A stretch of 64,000 bases of DNA. It comes from Conchocele bisecta. Lineage: Eukaryota > Mollusca > Bivalvia > Lucinida > Thyasiridae. The notes under the pieces were generated by a model. It was not told the origin of the DNA. It made no database searches and saw nothing but the letters and a program-made list of their open reading frames with translations. Within the stretch, counting starts at the first letter, position 1. Each line of letters starts with the position of its first letter. The stretch covers positions 55,203,131-55,267,130 of the forward strand of contig CM055268.1 of the NCBI GenBank assembly GCA_029237695.1, given 5' to 3'. A program made the position numbers and the translations under genes. Shown here piece by piece: positions 34,550 through 44,939 of the stretch.

Positions 34550-35165
34550 CAATTCACGATTGGAGATGCTCACTCCGCCATAATATGTGGCAGACAGGAT
34601 GGTGGAAAAACGGTGTTTCATGCCTCAACTTACTCGATGGGATCCTACCGCTGAATGCCTTTCGTCACATGTGAAAGCCTATGTCCCACGTCGGCACAAC
34701 GATACTTACAGCGGTGCCCGTGGATATGGACCGACCCCTGAGGTATACGTTATAGACCCCGGTGATAGGCCTTTCACGATTTGGTTGCTGGGTTATACCA
34801 AATATTTCAGGGTGAGCACCACCCTATACGTTATTGACGATTGCTCAGCCAATGCGGCGATGACCAAAAAGAAGGACAGCTCTTCCGAGCTCGCATTTTC
34901 TGGCCGCCATGCCGAGGCAAAGCGTATTGGATATCCACCTCAAAAATACAACGCCGACCTCCAAGGATTCTGCGCGAGCAAACGAAATGGGTCGCCCTCT
35001 TTTCACTCAAAGGACCGAGACTCATTCGAACAGTCTTCGAGAGAATGAGTTATCCCAACGCGCGAGTGAGCGCCTGGAGTTCACAGATGCACCCCCCCTT
35101 TTTTCGAAAACTAAGCACGCCAAGCTTCTGCTAAAAGACTGATCAACCAACTCTTTATAAAGTTA
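34550..35165 (+). pseudogene. ATP: Polinton packaging ATPase (FtsK/HerA, A32-like)
   Basis: This enzyme family powers entry of the genome into a preformed capsid. A Walker A motif GRQDGGKT is encoded at about 34590-34613. The hydrophobic strand and Walker B lie at 'LYVIDDCSANAAMTKKKDS' (about 34825-34880), followed directly by 'ELAFSGRHA', and, in shifted frames, 'QKYNA', 'LREQTKWVALFSLKGPR' and a terminal 'KHAKLLLKD'. The order IDDCSA, KKKD, LAFSGRHA, QKYN, REQ.KW is characteristic of the Polinton ATPase. At about 200 residues the length is normal. At least four frame changes break it. It lies 70 bp after the capsid-like gene on the same strand, a common late-gene pairing. Confidence 0.8.
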
Positions 35166-35199
35166 TCAACAAAATCTAACGATTTTGAAAAAATTAGGA

Positions 35200-35565
35200 A
35201 AATTATAAAATTAGAAAATTGCAAAATAATACTCTAATGCAATGCTTAGCAATTTGCTGAACAAAAGCTGAATAATCTGAATAATGCGAATAATGCTGAA
35301 CAAATGCAGAATAATGCTGAACAAATGCTGAACAAATGCTGACAAATCCTGAACAAAATACTGAACAATGGTTAACAAATGTAACAATTTGGTGCACCGC
35401 TGCGAGCTTGAGTTTCGAGCATATGGTGATCATAATATCGGGTGGTGCGTCATATATTATTTTAATAATTTTGAAAAAATAAATAAATAAGTTAAAGTGA
35501 TGAGACTTGTTAGAATAGTTAAATTACTAATTTTGAAAAATAAAAAAAAATGAACTGCGACGAAA
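35200..35565. other. Polinton spacer with AATAATGCTGAACAAATG repeats
   Basis: About ten copies of 'gctgaacaaatgctgaataa'-like words occupy 35262-35380. The surrounding DNA is AT-rich with repeated 'ttttgaaaaaattaggaaaa' words, which also occur at 26890 and 34510 in this element and may be intergenic regulatory sequence. Confidence 0.4.
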
Positions 35566-35910
35566 CTACTCGATCATCTAATAGAAGAAACCTCAACTCC
35601 CACTGCCAACAATAATGAATCCGACAGACATTCGGGATCTGGGTTAGTGCAACGACTCCGAATGAAAATGAAAATGCGGCGCACGAGAGCGGCTAGCTGC
35701 GCTGGTTTCTGGGGGACAGATCGGAGCATTATCTCGGTAGGCGGTCTCGCAATTTTTTCAGGTGATAAGATGACAGATGCGGAGATCGATAAAATGTATG
35801 CGCGATACGAATCCAAATGGAGCCAGAGATGACAAAAACTCTTGGATCGGCGGCTATTCATTGTACGCTACCGCCGTAATACGACTTCTCCTAAACAAAC
35901 ACCGAAGGGT
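35566..35910 (+). pseudogene. small uncharacterised Polinton gene
   Basis: Plus frames read 'VQRLRMKMKMRRTRAASCAG' then 'MTDAEIDKMYARYESKWSQR' and, after an indel, 'MTKTLGSA' and neighbouring residues. It is short, basic then acidic, and separated from the ATPase by the repeat spacer. Not recognised. Confidence 0.3.
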
Positions 35911-36059
35911 TGATTTCACGATCTAGAGACTGACCCATTTATAGTACACACTCTTAGAACGGCATGCTGCCTCAATTTATCACAATGTTTTGGAATGTAC
36001 TTAGCTCCACTAACAACCGCGTTGAACAAAAAAAAAAAACCCACGGGTAAACTAATGTC

Positions 36060-36420
36060 AATTTGGACAGTATATGCCCACAACATATAAGCTCTAATAT
36101 TAATAATATAAATGATGACAAAGACACACCCACGAGAGTGACGGAGTTGAACCAGAATGCTCCAACACAATCGAACCAGAGTGTTACACCGCCACTGGAT
36201 GGACATACCGCATATAAAAAATCCCAAAAGGACAGGCAGCTGGATGCGGCCGTCTGCCACCCGAAAAGTTTAAACAAGATAAAATACTCGCCGAGCTTCG
36301 AGATGCTATACTCCAAATCGAGATTGTGGTTGCAATCGGGGACGAGACAGCAAAACATCTGAATACAGAAGTTGAGTACAACAACACCCCCAATTCACGA
36401 ATTGGTAGCACACATCAACT
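36060..36420 (+). pseudogene. short coding-like stretch with helical segment
   Basis: One plus frame reads 'FKQDKILAELRDAILQIEIV' followed by 'AIGDETAKHLNTEVE', an amphipathic helix-rich segment, and the neighbouring frame reads 'LNQNAPTQSNQSVTPPLDGH'. I take them as one broken reading frame of unknown product. Confidence 0.3.
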
Positions 36421-37385
36421 CCCAATACCAACTACGTAGGAGTTGGCGAATCCGATTTGAACCCAAATTCGTGAATTGGAGTGGGTTGATTGGGTGGTGT
36501 CTGGCAGTTGTTGGTGCCCTGTAGCGTGTGGAAATACCAGAAAAAACAACCACCGTGTCATAAGAAGTTACTAAACACCCAATCATCAACAATGTTAATT
36601 GGATGCGGCCCCATTTATATACAATGATCGCGACCCATTTTATCTATCAATAATTATAACACTGGCTGAACAGATGGTAAAATGTTAGTGAATGCGCATT
36701 ATCACGCCCGTGGTGATATCGGTTTTCAGTATCGGTATTCCTCGACTATCAAAGAAGACCCTAGGAGGAACCGCTCCCTAAATTGGACTTTACTGTGAGA
36801 GACGTAGGGCTCGCGACCTTAGATTAGCGCCGCAGTTTGGACCCGAGAATATCTTAGTTAAAAGCTGGAATCTACAGTTAATATATGGAAATAAATGGCT
36901 TCAATCTCCAGTAATAGTAGGTGGTGCCTTGTAAACGCATTGGGCTGTTCAGCGTAGCAACTATATATCTCTAAAATGAAAAGCTCGAACGTGGATGAGG
37001 AGCGTAAGCGTCATGAATGTAGCTGTAGAACAACTCAAATAGCGCAAAAGGAAGCATGGTCGAAAAAACGAACCGCCCATCTTGGACTGGGTCAATGAAG
37101 GAGCTATCGCCGCGAAAATCACGCCCGCAAAACATTTCAGAACGTTGAAGAAGCCAACGCGAGTACGCGCTGGCATATCCTCACAAAAGTCTCGATCCAA
37201 TGGATCACGACCCCCAACTTTCAGATTCTATGTACCGTCAGAGCCCAAAAGGACCGCAGATCGCGTTCATCATCGTGGGAAGGTGTGGTGGGTCCTCGCC
37301 GGCTATTATAATTCAAATCAGATTTTAAATTAGATAAATAATTAAACATTTTTTTTTATAAATTATAATATATATAGAACGATGT
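36421..37385. other. Polinton interval, no assignable gene
   Basis: Fragments such as 'MKSSNVDEERKRHECSCRT' and 'ILDWVNEGAIAAKITPAKHF' (plus) are coding-like but too broken to assign. Most Polintons carry an adenovirus-type cysteine protease. I searched here and at 29-33 kb by eye for its His...Asp...Cys pattern and could not find it. Confidence 0.3.
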
Positions 37386-37387
37386 TA

Positions 37388-38710
37388 GTTGCGACTTTAT
37401 AACGCTATGATTGATTTTAGGCAAACACTGCCCAAAAAACATCGTTTACCTGGTGCAAAGAGTATGATTCTCTGCCCAGATTGTTCACGAGGACAAAAAG
37501 CGCCACCCTTTCGCAAAGCGATGTTAGATTCACCATCAACCAATGTTGAATACATTTCCGTCTCCTGTTCCCAACCCAACGCGATTGTGGCTGCCGCGAA
37601 ACTTCCATCAAAGGTTTATTATTAACGACGCAGTTACCGGACGAACTGGCGAGGCAAGTTGGAGATTGTCCGATATATTAGAATACTTCGCATACGATGA
37701 ACACCGCAAACTTGATACCAAAACTAACTCGCAAGCTGTCAATACAATCCTAATCCACCGGCTACAGTGAAGGGACTCGCGGCCATCAAGAAGCCTCGCG
37801 GCTGCGACCAAGGTTTCAGAAAACGCTGTCAAGGAATGGCTCAAAGAAGCAGGCCAAACTGGCAGATCTATTTTACCCGCGCCTCACAATATTACCGCGC
37901 CGAAATTCGACGTGCCCGGTGGCGAACCAAGTTCACCAAGCGGATCTCCTGTTTCTCCCTTCACGACGCGTCGTCGCAAAACGTACAAGTATCCACTGAC
38001 CAATCGTTGACGTAGCGATCGTTACAAGGGGTCTGAGCCCGTTGGCCACTAAAGGCTCTAAGGAAGTGGCCGAGGCTCTTTCCCGAATATATAAAGAGGA
38101 GTCCTCTCAAATGGCCGAATCTTCTCCAGGTCCGATCCCGCCGCGAGTTTCATGGGCGCGTTCTCTTCATCTATTTGGTTCTAAGCATAAAGTTTTCTAT
38201 CAGACCGGCCGCGTCAACATCAACCGGACCAGGGATTCGTGGAACGCTTCAATCGATCCCTGGCTGAAGAGACTGTTCGGACACCAATACGCCAAAGAAC
38301 TTGTAGACCCCCATTCACGTCGACCGAGTGGTGCCATACTCCCACCGTGGGTCTCCGCACTGAACGGAGAGGTGACCAAATTGATAGGTAAGAACTGTAG
38401 ATGATATCAAGGAATAAAAGAGTGACGAGCAAGCCCTCTGCCGCGCGCGCGGCGTCCCGTTGGTTTAGAGTGAGCACGGCGTTCCATCAGATATTGACGT
38501 CTGGGTGTACCTCTAACAACCGGAGAGCTCGAAGGTGGCAGCGCCGCGCGACTGATCCATGGTGGGATCTCTCAATGTATATCACTATATCGATCTATTA
38601 ACCAACCCGATGAGCCCGAGCTCTACTATTTTGGATGAAGCCATCTCGAGGGTTTGTTCGCGAAGACTTGCTTATAGTGTCTTTCTGACACCCAGCTACC
38701 CCCGATTACT
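37388..38710 (+). pseudogene. INT: Polinton integrase (retroviral-type, RNase H fold)
   Basis: It would insert the excised or copied element into DNA, leaving short duplications. Readable blocks in order, in changing frames, are: 'NAVKEWLKEAGQTGRSIY' (about 37823), 'EVAEALSRIYK' within 38042-38100, 'QGFVERFNRSLAE' (about 38228-38266, holding the third catalytic-site glutamate region), 'LFGHQYAKELV', 'NGEVTKLIGKN', then a C-terminal tail 'RRATDPWWDLSMY' and 'SRGFVREDLLIVS'. The D...D...E core, the 'ERFNR..AE' block and the 'RRATDP.W...Y' tail are the signature of Polinton integrases. It is broken by at least six indels. The 3' end meets the polymerase gene head on at about 38.7 kb. The start is uncertain. 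Confidence 0.82.
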
Positions 38711-41700
38711 TTAAATCAATAGAGGTTCTGTATGTATTCCGTCTGTTAACACGCGTCTATTATCGTAGTATGCCGAAGTCCTAATTTTTGTTTGACAGTA
38801 AGTTTTCATACGCCGTCTTCATTTTAATCTCTATATATAGTTGCTACATCTATAAGTGTTTTCCATCTTCTGTAGTTTCACTTAATACTCGTTATATCTA
38901 TCCCCAATTTAAATTGTTAGTTCTCTTGACATTCCTTTCGCAGAGATTTTATTATTTTAATTTTTCCAAAATATCTTTAGTGAAATTAATTTTTTTCTAC
39001 AAAATAACACTTACTATATAACGCTATCGCCCTATCCCCGCTAAATTCCATTTTGAAAAGTCCGGCTCTCTTTCGCTGCCATTATCCCAAGCCAACCATT
39101 TTATTTTTTTTCTTTTTCAAACTCGTCAGTTAAGTTAGGTCTAAACAATTCCTCTATCTTTTTCCACTAACACCTATATACATACTATCAGTATCCATCT
39201 TATTAATTCAAATCCTTCTCTTTTTATGTAATAATCTAGAAATTCGTAGTAAGAAATCCAGACATTCTCAATTTAGCTAGTTGATAAAACCGCTATTCCA
39301 CAATGGAATGGTCCTTAGCGCAACACCTGGGATTTCTTTGAAGATCATTTCGTACGCATATCCTATCTCTTCCATATCATCAAAATACGCGGATCTTAAT
39401 GCTTTGTCAACACAGTTTCGCTCGCGTATAATGTCGTAATTAAATGTCTCTCCGTTGCCTCTATCATTTTTCCACAACACGAGTTCCAAATAATTTCATT
39501 ATGTCGTCTACTGGTTTCCTTATTAGGTTCAACCTCGCCTTCGACTTGCGGCTGTAACTTCGTTGCGAACCATTCGAAGGGTTTACCCACTAATATAAAC
39601 TATAACACGATGAACTCCCGTTATTTCTAGCCGTGTTTAAATACCATTTCAACAGTGGGCGCGTACAGCAATACTTGAGTGGCGGTCATCAGATTACCCA
39701 CCAATTTTGCTATCCATTTCTCTGTTCATCCAGTATCTTCCAAATATTTTAACATGTGTGTGGGAACTTCATCAACCTCTACTTCCTCTGTTTATAAATA
39801 TTGGGGATCATTTCAGAAAACTTATGTTTTAAGTGTGTGGAACTTCTATATCCACCTCCCAAACCCAAACCAGTCCTCCAGATAAAACTCTTTTACAAAA
39901 CTTTTTAATAAAATTAGGGTTATGTGGGGTATCTAGAAGGTGGTATAGTTTCTCTCACCAACACGGCAACTCTTTATTTAACGAGATAAATAATTACGCT
40001 TTGCATCGTACCCCAAAACATCCTTGCAAGGTTTTATACATTCATTTGATCTAATATTGAACACGCATCTGCATAGCGAGTAAATACTATTGAAGGACCA
40101 CCAACTAGAGCGTCCTTCACATTTTCGTATGTTTCTTCTTTGGTGCATAAAGAGCTCTCCGTGAAATCCGTCTTTGAAATTTTTGTTCTTGAATGGTTTC
40201 ACTCAATAAATATTGGATAGCTACTCAGGTAGTTGTTACCGCACATGAAAATATCCCCACCTCTGTGTTTATAAAATTCCACACATTTTTTTTCCACCGC
40301 TTTCTAGGAAACGTGCTACATCTAAATCGTTATAATATTTCAACCAATCTCTGAAAGTTTTCATATTTATTTTCTTCGAAAATTCTACGACATTTACATA
40401 ATCTGTTTTTCATCCTTATTAACATTTTCCCAGATAGTTTGGGAAATACCCATTCTCTATATCGGTAGTCCTGGTAATCCAGATTGTCTGGAAATCGAAC
40501 CACTCATAAGAAAGAAAGATTTCTTCCTTTGCAGACGTAGGCTTTTATCCAACAATCCGTAACTTACACCATGTCCTAGATAAAGTCTTAACTTCAAGAA
40601 ATCTAAATTTCTGAGTAAATAGAAATATTGTTGCGTTTGCACGTTTTCCACCATTACTTTCCATTGTTTTTGATGTCAGTTCGCCTACTAGTTATTTCTT
40701 TCTATTATTAAGTTTAATCGTACTTACTGCTGTTAAAACCTATAACCGGTACTGCTCTATCCACTGTTCGATCTTGGCGATTTGGTTTTTACGTATATAT
40801 TCCGTATAAACTTATATCTTGACCACACTCTCTCTTATAGCTTTTCCCCTACTTTCAAATCTTCTATGATTTTTCTATAATTTTGCGGGATCATTAACAC
40901 TAATATGAGTTACTGTTCCTGAAAAATTAACTCCAAAACTAACGCTATGCCGGAACGTGCTCAGCTTCGTACTCTATACTATTACCTTTAGTTTTCCACT
41001 TCTGGCTGGAGATACGCCTCAATAATCGTAAACTATCCTGATATGGATAAAGAGTAATGTCACAACCGTTCTTATATCTTTACCCGTTCTTTGTAATTCG
41101 CATTCCCACATAACTACTCAGGTTGAATTCTTTGCTTTTTCTAATAACTTTATCTCTTCTTCATTGTGGGATGCGCGTGTCTTCTTTATTTAGCTTTGCA
41201 GAATCTCACCCCCGTGGCCAGTAACAGCCGTGATATTGATATACTGTATTGGGTTTCTGACAGTAACCATCAAACCGAGCTCCTAAAATCCATCTTTCAC
41301 CACCGTGTCCCACTGAACGAGGTGAATGTGAATTCCTCCCGCTTTCCACAGAAATACATCCAATCTATCGCCCCATAAACTGTTTAGTAAACCTTTTGGG
41401 TAAAACGCTTTCAACGAACCGACGAACGCGGGCCTCTAATAATGAACCATCATAAACTATTTTTTGTCTCACCTTTCATGACATTATGTCCTGTCTCTTC
41501 ATATAACTCGAGCTTCAGTGGAAATTTCTGTTTGCAATTATCGGCAGGCGTACATTTTAGATAGGTTTTATAAGGTTTTTTTATCAAAATGCGTGATTAA
41601 TTAAACATTCCTATTGTCATTGGTTTATTACTATTTGCCTTATAGTGTGCTGGAACCTTTTTTCAACCACTCCATAACATTACATTCGGAGGGTGTTTGA

Positions 41701-42900
41701 TATTCATCTATACCGATTTTAAAAACCTCTTCAACCTTTTTCAGATACTGAAAAAGGAATTGGAGAAACCACATACTACCATAAAATATTGCTAACTAAT
41801 TTCTTCGCCTTTCTTACACTGTCGGGTCTTTTATCTGTCATATGCATACTAGACACCTGAAACAGACATAGGTCGCATTAATACTTATCTAAAGAATACA
41901 TACCTTATTTTATTTCTTCAGCCATTCTGGAAGTTCTCCTCCTGCCGCTTCTTTGGATGTAGTCCCAAATCTATTCCCTACTACCCTGTAATTAGCTTTA
42001 CAAAAACTCTACCCATCTTACAAACTTCCACTTTGTATTGGTCTGTCTATTTTATCGACATTATTCGTGTTGCTCCTTAACTGACGCCATTTTTTAACGG
42101 TTTTCATTTATGATAAGTGGTTCGCTACCAACCGAATTTTGTGAAAATATATAGTTTTAGGTTTTCCATTTTTAAATTCCTCCATATGTTCAGCTTGGTA
42201 AGAATATGAATTATCTCAAATAAAATTGGTTGTTAGATACGGAGCTGTTTATCGGGACATGCGTTCAGACTCCGTTAATGTTTTATGTTTTTACGAAAGG
42301 AGTAATGTAACTACCCGTCTTCCATTTTCTACCTTTTCCAATGTTTCTCGTGACCCCCAATATTTCTTCACCTTTTTCACTATCGCGCGAACTAAGATTT
42401 TTTCTATTATTTTGTATTGGCGTCTCAAATTATTGGTGCATGAAGGTAATCTTTAGAATTTAATAACACTAGCCCTTAGCTCGCAATACTTTTCCTTTTG
42501 AATTCGTACCAACTTCCTCCGCAATTGAAGGTCTTTAAATGCCCTCTTTTATAGCGCGGGTAAACGCATCATAAACGCCTCGATCTTTGTGGCATTTTAT
42601 CAGCTTTGTCAACCCCCTAACTCTTCAACCGTTACTATAAGTAATCCCTATGAGATTCGGCTTCTCTGCTCAAACTTTCTATTTCTGCCAAGTTTCTGAC
42701 GTTAATCATATTTTCTGTAAACGCCTCCAATCTTTGTGGCATTTATCAACTTTGTCAACCCCCTAACTCCAACATTACTATAAGTAATCCCTAGAAGAAT
42801 CGGCTTTTCTTCTCAAGAAACTTTCTAATTTCTGCTCTATGTTTCTGACGTTAATCATATTTTCTGTAATATAATTTAGTATAAACCTATGAAATTTATC
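38711..42900 (-). pseudogene. POLB: Polinton family B DNA polymerase
   Basis: It would copy the element, by protein priming as inferred for the family. Reading down the minus strand: an N-terminal part (42.9-41.5 kb) with a ~140 bp duplication; 'GARFDGYCQKPNTVYQYHGC' (about 41275-41218) and 'VVMWECELQ' (about 41118-41092), a block typical of Polinton polymerases; 'VGGPSIVFTRYAD' (about 40107-40073); motif A as 'LGYDA' (about 40015); motif B as 'WNSCCGKMIEATERH' (about 39495), with Cys where Tyr is usual; 'LAKLRMSGF' (about 39280); motif C 'KMDTDSMYIG' (DTDS at 39184-39195); and the C-terminus 'TDGIHTEPLYLI' ending at 38711. Dozens of indels interrupt it. Confidence 0.88.
42577..42862 (-). repeat. 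~140 bp tandem duplication in polymerase N-terminal region
   Basis: 'ctttgtggcattttatcagctttgtcaacc' through 'gttaatcatattttctgtaa' occurs at about 42577-42718 and again at 42725-42862 with a few indels. On the minus strand each copy starts 'ENMINVRN', so it could be an in-gene repeat or an assembly artefact. Confidence 0.65.
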
Positions 42901-42975
42901 TGTTCAATTGGTCATGAAAACTATTATGTTTTTTTCACTTCTAATTGAATATAAACATAAACATATACATATATA

Positions 42976-43293
42976 ATGAGTGGTGAGACTTGTTGTAAAA
43001 CGTTTACGCGTAAGACTATCTACGAGCATCTACAGACGAAGAAAGTTTCCTTGTGCCCCCCCAACAATTTCAATGCCCCAGATGCCCTTGTAAATTCGTT
43101 AGTGCCCAAACTCTTTGTAGACATAAGCAACTACACTGTCAGGGCTACAGGTGAACGTGGTAACTAGAGCTGTAGAATTAGTTGCTGATCTGCGAAATAA
43201 ATTATCTATATTGGAGGATAAAAATGGGGTGTTGAATATAAACTATTACTCGTGGGCAAATGTAAATCAGAACTTATTAGCAATAAATTCATA
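42976..43293 (+). pseudogene. small uncharacterised gene next to right TIR
   Basis: ATG 42976 opens MSGETCCKTFTRKTIYEHLQ. The frame changes once near 43160 and continues 'RAVELVADLRNKLSILEDKN' and 'NINYYSWANVNQNLLAINS' to TAA at 43293, giving ~105 residues. It starts divergently from the polymerase gene, about 75 bp away, so the two may share a promoter. Cys and Lys are frequent at the N-terminus. I do not recognise it. A candidate would be a small regulator or DNA-binding protein, but nothing in the sequence proves that. Confidence 0.5.
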
Positions 43294-43337
43294 AATTGGT
43301 GTCAAAAATAAATCCTTTTTAAGACTTATAATGTATT

Positions 43338-43530
43338 ATATGTTCAATTGGACGTGAAAACAACATGATGTAAATTATGATACAACCAATTTTGAATATT
43401 TCGTGGGTTGGTGGGAGACCAATTTCACTCGTTAACCAATTTTTGATTTTTCGGGGGGTGGTGGGAGTAGTAAAGGGTGGAGAAATGATGCCACGTTAGG
43501 TGGTATCATTTTGACTCCCTCTATACTACT
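43338..43530 (-). repeat. right terminal inverted repeat of the Polinton
   Basis: It is the inverted partner of 25423-25615. Its terminus 'ctatactact' is followed by TATGT, which duplicates the left flank. Confidence 0.9.
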
Positions 43531-43737
43531 TATGTAGTTCCGACTCATTGGGGCGGTCACATTACTAGAGACATTATATGGTCACCAGGACATTTGTTCT
43601 TTGCCACGAGGAAAAGGGGGCCGTCAGCTTCACTGCGAAACTGTCCCAGCCTATCATGGACACGAGGGTCACAGGATTCGCTGTACGCGAATCGCAGCCG
43701 GCCATGAATGTAGACACTATGGTTTAGCCAGATGAGG

Positions 43738-44112
43738 GCGCAACACTAAGGCCATACCATATCTGTTATATGTTGAGCGACCACCCAGTTAGCCAAAACC
43801 TACCTACGTGTCCGGTAAAAACAAACAAGGCCTTGAAAAAAACGAAAGGTAAATTTATGTTAAAAACTTCCTCAACCCTTCGCAGAGATGAGGAAGTTTT
43901 TAGCATTAATTTAAATTCAGCCAGAAATCTTTAGAAAAAAAGAAGAAAATACTCTTATTAAACATTCTAAGTGGACATTCATGAACGGATTTAATACTTG
44001 AACAAGTCCCCCAATCAGTTTTCATATTACTTCACCAGTAAATAGTGTAAAACAGCATAACCTACCCGCACGCGGACGCTTAACAGAGAAAGAACTTGCT
44101 ATGGCCTAAGGT
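43738..44112 (+). repeat. unnamed ~380 bp dispersed repeat (copy 1)
   Basis: It is colinear with 63424-63815 over its whole length. Shared landmarks are 'ggccataccatatct', 'aaaacaaacaaggccttga', 'atttatgttaaaaact', 'ccaatcagttttcatat' and 'cctacccgcacgcggacgct'. A hairpin 'aaaaacttcctcaaccc...gaggaagttttta' lies at 43863-43900. It has no TIRs and no coding frame. It might be an LTR-like or SINE-like unit. Confidence 0.6.
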
Positions 44113-44590
44113 CGAATCCATACGGGACGACAGACAGTATGCAAAATCTAAACGCTGGATCTACTACTGCTACACTGTCCAACGGGAGATTCGGCTATCG
44201 GGTAGATCGTGAATATCGGGTGGTATCTAATATTTGATACGCGGATCACAGGACCCGCCATGAGCGGGTGATGGTCTCATGATGCCCGTGTAGAGAATAT
44301 ATATTACGTCTGAAGCCAATAGTTGAACTATAAACAATATATTATCGTACACATTATCGTACCGTCCAGACAAGATTGATATAATCCTCATATGATGCCC
44401 CAACATGGTTGTATTTGGATTTTGACCGCAGCCATTGCTCCATGTAGCATAATAAAGGGGGTTGAATAAATGCTGTTTATATCTGAAGTAACCTAATATA
44501 CCTGAAGTAGCCTAATATACACGAAGTGCCGTTTTTGCCTTTATTTTTTCACCTTTGACCCCTAATCGTGGCCTCTGACTGGTCAGCAAA
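44113..44590. other. unassigned spacer
   Basis: It holds a short two-copy phrase ('ctgaagtaacctaatatac' and variant, 44483-44520) and no gene. Confidence 0.35.
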
Positions 44591-44900
44591 TTCAAGATGG
44601 CGGCGAATTTTAAAATCGAAATCGCTGCCGGTTCAGCTGAATTTTGTCCATTTTTACAGTATATGCGACGTAACCAACGACATGCATATGTCCATTATGA
44701 TTGCAATGCTTATTATGATAACTGTGTAGTCTAAAACCAGCCAATATTGAAGCTCATCGTAAATCAATCGGAGATTTAATCAGATACAATAACGAATCTA
44801 CCTAGCGTGGACGCCGCCATTTTGCTTTGAATGACGTCGCTAGATTTGTGACGTATGACGAATGACGAATGACGTCAAAACATGACGTCACGCACGTTCA
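44580..44900 (+). promoter_or_regulatory. promoter-like segment with YY1- and CRE-type motifs
   Basis: 'tcaagatggcggcgaa' is a YY1-type start motif overlapping an ATG (44597) that opens a 41-codon frame (MAANFKIEIAAGSAEF...). Downstream, 'gccgccattttg' is the inverse motif, and 44830-44895 holds five TGACG(T) words including two full TGACGTCA. The density is unusual for this window. No longer gene follows. Confidence 0.3.
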
Positions 44901-44939
44901 GACAATTAAGTTTAGTATGCGGTATAAATTAAATACATG

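Larger units (their letters stand above)
25423..43530. mobile_element. Polinton/Maverick virus-like DNA transposon (~18.1 kb)
   Basis: Both ends carry the same ~190 bp sequence in inverted orientation, starting AGTAGTATAGAGGGAGTC, which fits the AG...CT ends of Polintons. They are flanked by TATGT on each side (25418-25422, 43531-43535). Inside, frame-shifted but recognisable genes for a Polinton integrase, family B DNA polymerase and packaging ATPase, plus a probable capsid protein, establish the class. Polintons copy themselves with their own polymerase and integrate like retroviruses, and many carry virion genes. All large genes here are interrupted by small indels, so this copy is non-functional as read. 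Confidence 0.92.

Noticed and set aside
36421..37385. Adenovirus-type protease of the Polinton
   Set aside because: Expected from the family, but I could not find its catalytic residues in any frame.
43738..44112. LTR of an LTR retrotransposon pairing with 63424-63815
   Set aside because: There is no gag-pol between that belongs to it, no TG...CA ends, and the 19.7 kb interval is full of unrelated elements.
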